A DNA stretch of 64,000 nt from Gemmatimonadota bacterium (GTDB lineage: Bacteria > Gemmatimonadota > Gemmatimonadetes > Longimicrobiales > Gaopeijiaceae), in assembly GCA_028873595.1 (NCBI GenBank), contig JAPPOV010000036.1:1-64000 (forward strand), read 5' to 3'. A model generated the notes under the pieces. That model did not search any database, was not told where the DNA came from, and saw only the letters and a program-made list of their open reading frames with translations. Shown one piece after another: positions 61,563 to 64,000 of the stretch (positions within the stretch are counted from its first letter, which is position 1; each line of letters opens with the position of its first letter). The position numbers and the translations under genes were made by a program.

Positions 61563-62446
61563 AGGGGGAAAACCTTCCGCGGCCGCAGGACACCATCGTC
61601 CAACTCCGCCATGGCGAGGAGTTCCGCGCCGCACGTCACCGCCACCAGCGGCTCCGAAGCAGAGCCCGGGTCTGCGATGCGCACCCGCTGCCCGTTCTGA
61701 AGGCGCCCCGCGATCCCTTCATCCACCGAGATGTTCGTGAGATGAGCCAGCCCCTGAACGGGCTCAATCCGGGCAGCTGCAACCGCATCGGCATCCGCGA
61801 ACGCCTCGATCGCCAAAGCGGAGTCGACATGGAGAGTTCCGACTTCGGTCCGGCGTAATTCGGTCAGGTGCGCTCCGCACCCGAGCGTTCGCCCGAGATC
61901 CCGCGCAATCGCCCGAACGTACGTGCCGCTCGAGCAACGAACCGAGAAGTGAACATCAGGCAGCGACACATGCGTCACCTCGATTTCGTACACCGTGACG
62001 GAGACGGGTGCGAGCGTAACCGTTTCGCCACGCCGAGCGCGTCGGTGCATCGCCTCACCATCCACCTTCTTGGCAGAAAACTGCGGTGGCACCTGTTCGA
62101 TAGGTCCGACTTGGGTCGCCGCAGCCACCTCGATGGCACGACGATCCAGTTTTCGCCAGCCTTCGTCATGAGCGACAGCCTCACCAGCATGATCAAGCGA
62201 GTCCGTCTCTATCCCGAGTCGGGCCACCGCCTCGTATCGCTTGTCCATTCCTGAGACGTACTCGGCGAGCCGCGTAGCCTGACCCACACACAGCACCAGC
62301 AGACCGGATGCGAACGGATCGAGCGTACCTGTGTGGCCGACACGCCGTGTGCACAGCACCCGTCGAGCCATCCCGACGATATCGTGGGACGTGGGCCCAA
62401 CTGGCTTGTCGACCGGAAGAAGGAAGTCGCCGTCGGCGATCTTCAC
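61559..62446 (-). CDS. truB: tRNA pseudouridine-55 synthase
   Basis: 295 residues from a GTG that overlaps the rbfA stop (GTGA). The catalytic block is RRVGHTGTLDPFASGLLVL with the nucleophile Asp. Others are VDKPVGPTSHDIV, PPQFSAKKVDGEAMHRRARR and SSGTYVRAIARDLG. A C-terminal PUA-like part (GIAGRLQNGQRVRIADPG) follows. It makes pseudouridine in the T-loop of tRNA. Confidence 0.97.
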   Translation of the reverse strand: MKIADGDFLLPVDKPVGPTSHDIVGMARRVLCTRRVGHTGTLDPFASGLLVLCVGQATRLAEYVSGMDKRYEAVARLGIETDSLDHAGEAVAHDEGWRKLDRRAIEVAAATQVGPIEQVPPQFSAKKVDGEAMHRRARRGETVTLAPVSVTVYEIEVTHVSLPDVHFSVRCSSGTYVRAIARDLGRTLGCGAHLTELRRTEVGTLHVDSALAIEAFADADAVAAARIEPVQGLAHLTNISVDEGIAGRLQNGQRVRIADPGSASEPLVAVTCGAELLAMAELDDGVLRPRKVFPL

Positions 62447-62868
62447 GAAAACACTTCCCCCTCCTGGTCACCCTCCTCCGCATCGACATCGAACGGCGAC
62501 TCGGACTCGACGCCCTCTTCGTCCCGGCCGTCGGGCAGGACCTCGGAGAGGACCTGCTCAATCCGAGCCGCCCCCGCGTACGAACGATCCTCCTGGAAGC
62601 GAAGCTCCGGCACACGTCGGATGCGCAGAATGCGCCCCAGAGAGGTACGAAGGAAGGGCGCGGCAGCCCCGAGGCCTTCGAGATTCTGTTCCATCTCCTC
62701 GGCACCGCCGGTGACGCGGACATAGACACGAGCCGATCCCAAGTCGGCTGCGGTGTCGACGCCCGTGATGGTCACCAGCCCGACCCGGGGGTCTCGCACC
62801 TGCGTGCGGATCAATTCGGACAGCTCACGACGCAGCTGCTCATTGAGCCGTGCACGGCGTTTGCTCAT
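62443..62868 (-). CDS. rbfA: Ribosome-binding factor A
   Basis: 141 residues. The KH-like fold shows RRARLNEQLRRELSELIRTQ, VRDPRVGLVTITGVD, ARVYVRVTGG and a C-terminal RIRRVPELRFQEDRS. An acidic tail of ~35 residues, rich in Glu and Asp, extends beyond the usual end. It assists late 30S maturation. It lies in the infB-ylxP-rbfA-truB cluster. Confidence 0.96.
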   Translation of the reverse strand: MSKRRARLNEQLRRELSELIRTQVRDPRVGLVTITGVDTAADLGSARVYVRVTGGAEEMEQNLEGLGAAAPFLRTSLGRILRIRRVPELRFQEDRSYAGAARIEQVLSEVLPDGRDEEGVESESPFDVDAEEGDQEGEVFS

Positions 62869-62890
62869 CGGATGATCGCGTTCAGGGTGG

Positions 62891-63175
62891 TCATGTGTAG
62901 AACTCTCTTCGAACCCGGACGATCATGGCTCCGCCGTGGGATTCGACGAATCGGTCGGCCTTGTCGAGCACTGATTCGGCCATGCGGCGGTCGCTGGAGA
63001 CCAGGGCGACGGAGAGCTCTGCCCTCGCATGCACGTCGTGTACCCCAGTCTCCGCGACGGACACATTGAAGCGCGACGAAAGCCGATCCCGGATCGACCG
63101 CACGACCGACCGCTTTTCCTTCAGCGAAGAGCATCCGGGCAGAGAGAGCTCCCACGTCTGCGATGCGACGACCAC
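62891..63175 (-). CDS. DUF503 (YlxP-like) protein
   Basis: 94 residues from a GTG at 63175. Family blocks: ELSLPGCSSLKEKRSVVRSI, RLSSRFNVSVAETG and ELSVALVSSDRRMAESVLDK. DUF503 proteins such as YlxP are encoded between infB and rbfA across bacteria and have been linked to ribosome assembly; the molecular role is not settled. The gap to infB is 39 bases. Confidence 0.92.
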   Translation of the reverse strand: MVVASQTWELSLPGCSSLKEKRSVVRSIRDRLSSRFNVSVAETGVHDVHARAELSVALVSSDRRMAESVLDKADRFVESHGGAMIVRVRREFYT

Positions 63176-63214
63176 GGTGACCGACCTCGAGCGGCGTCAG
63201 GCCTGACTCGGCCG

Positions 63215-64000
63215 TCAGGTCGAGCTCGCGAGTGTCCGAGCAACCTCTTCGACGGAGTAGGCCTCAATGACATCGCCAACTTTGATGTCGTTGAAATTCT
63301 GGATCCCGATCCCGCACTCGAACCCTTCACGAACTTCCTTCGCGTCGTCCTTGAAGCGCTTGAGCGAAGAAATCTCCCCGTCGTATACGACAACACCATC
63401 GCGAATGAGGCGCGCGTGTCCGTTACGGTCGATGCGACCTTCCGTCACATAGCAGCCCGCAATCGTACCGACCTTCGAGACCTTGAACACCTCCCGCACC
63501 TCAGCCGACCCCTCGACGGTCTCCCGCTTCTCGGGTGAGAGCATGCCCTCGAGAGCAGCCGTGATGTCATCGACCGCCTCGTAAATGACGTGGTAGACGT
63601 TGATCTCGACGTCTTCACGCTCGGCAGCCTGACGTGCCGCGGTTTGCGAACGCACACGGAAGCCCAGGATTACCGCACCCGCCGTCTGAGCGAGCAGGAT
63701 GTCGGACTCGTTGATCGCCCCAACCCCGCGGTGGACAATATTCACCGCGACTTCGCTTGTACTGAGCTGCTCCAGAGAGTCTGACAGTGCCTGGACCGAG
63801 CCGTCCACGTCACCCTTGATGACGATCGGAAGTTCAGAGAGCTGCCCTGCCTGAGCGAGCTTGCCGAAGTCACCGAGCTTGAGGCCGCGCTCTCGGACGC
63901 GCAGCTGCTTCTCGCGATCGAGACGCTGACGCGTGGACGCGATCTCGGACGCCTGATCAGCGGTCATGACCTGGAATGTGTCACCCGCCTGCGGCATTCC
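63215..64000 (-). CDS. infB: Translation initiation factor IF-2, C-terminal part (cut by window edge)
   Basis: The frame is open at base 64000, where it reads Gly-Met-Pro-Gln-Ala-Gly. The visible 261 residues cover the C-terminal part: LPIVIKGDVDGSVQALSDSL and NIVHRGVGAINESDILLA (domain III) and the last beta-barrel domain with VGTIAGCYVTEG and CGIGIQNFNDIKVGDVIEAY. The GTPase domain lies outside the window. It starts the leftward cluster visible here. Confidence 0.97.
   Translation of the reverse strand, partial: GMPQAGDTFQVMTADQASEIASTRQRLDREKQLRVRERGLKLGDFGKLAQAGQLSELPIVIKGDVDGSVQALSDSLEQLSTSEVAVNIVHRGVGAINESDILLAQTAGAVILGFRVRSQTAARQAAEREDVEINVYHVIYEAVDDITAALEGMLSPEKRETVEGSAEVREVFKVSKVGTIAGCYVTEGRIDRNGHARLIRDGVVVYDGEISSLKRFKDDAKEVREGFECGIGIQNFNDIKVGDVIEAYSVEEVARTLASST

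Overview
The window is GC-rich bacterial chromosome, densely packed and almost free of intergenic space. I see no tRNA, rRNA, insertion sequence, prophage or CRISPR array. The gene content suggests a Gram-negative (diderm), rod-shaped bacterium. It combines MreBCD/RodA/PBP2, several lipoproteins and Tat or Sec exported proteins with a DUF4159/DUF4175 envelope cassette, a DUF5916 protein and a DUF1592/DUF1552 cytochrome operon. Gemmatimonadota, or a neighbouring marine or soil phylum, fits best, but that is an inference from family distribution and not a phylogeny.

Left arm (1-10.9 kb), accessory and mostly exported. The start of a BNR-repeat protein is cut by the window edge and reads leftward. 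Divergent from it is a three-gene rightward operon: DUF1592 c-type cytochrome, DUF1552 Tat protein and a secreted ankyrin-repeat protein. Then come a lone SGNH-like lipoprotein, a DUF5916/CBM9-like outer-membrane protein, and a divergent membrane-anchored TlpA-type thioredoxin that converges on purH.

Middle (10.8-41 kb), mainly leftward. One strongly coupled run is valS, Ig-like lipoprotein, selA, a GmhB-like phosphatase, ErpA/IscA, an MBL-fold hydrolase, purN and purH. Upstream of it lie a FAH-family hydrolase, a DapL-like aminotransferase and a protein with a TonB-like anchor. The most distinctive block is rsmI, DUF4159, DUF4175 (very long Gln/Glu coiled coil), TPR protein, 'AsnB-like' secreted protein and a JAB-DinG fusion helicase. 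All but the last junction are 4-nt stop/start overlaps. Next come trxA divergent from methylmalonyl-CoA epimerase, clpB with a palindromic promoter, an M48 lipoprotein protease, a small lipoprotein and a RidA-family protein.

Right arm (41-64 kb), one long leftward series of housekeeping genes. In transcription order it reads infB (partial), ylxP-like, rbfA, truB, ribF, rpsO, pnp, M16 peptidase, ald, dut, mreB, mreC, mreD, mrdA, rodA, accD, folC, hisS, a small membrane protein, proS, lysA and guaA. It joins translation and RNA decay to cell-shape synthesis, fatty acid and folate metabolism, and aminoacyl-tRNA synthesis.

The items most worth a second look are: the DUF1592-DUF1552-ankyrin operon, whose ankyrin protein ends in a heme-like motif lacking its histidine; the JAB-DinG fusion with only three of four iron-sulfur cysteines; the DUF4159/DUF4175 cassette lacking its usual MoxR/DUF58/VWA partners; the SxxxH TonB-like anchor without a TonB C-terminal domain; and several genes (purH, the Ig lipoprotein, mreC) whose conserved N-termini lie upstream of any ATG, GTG or TTG.
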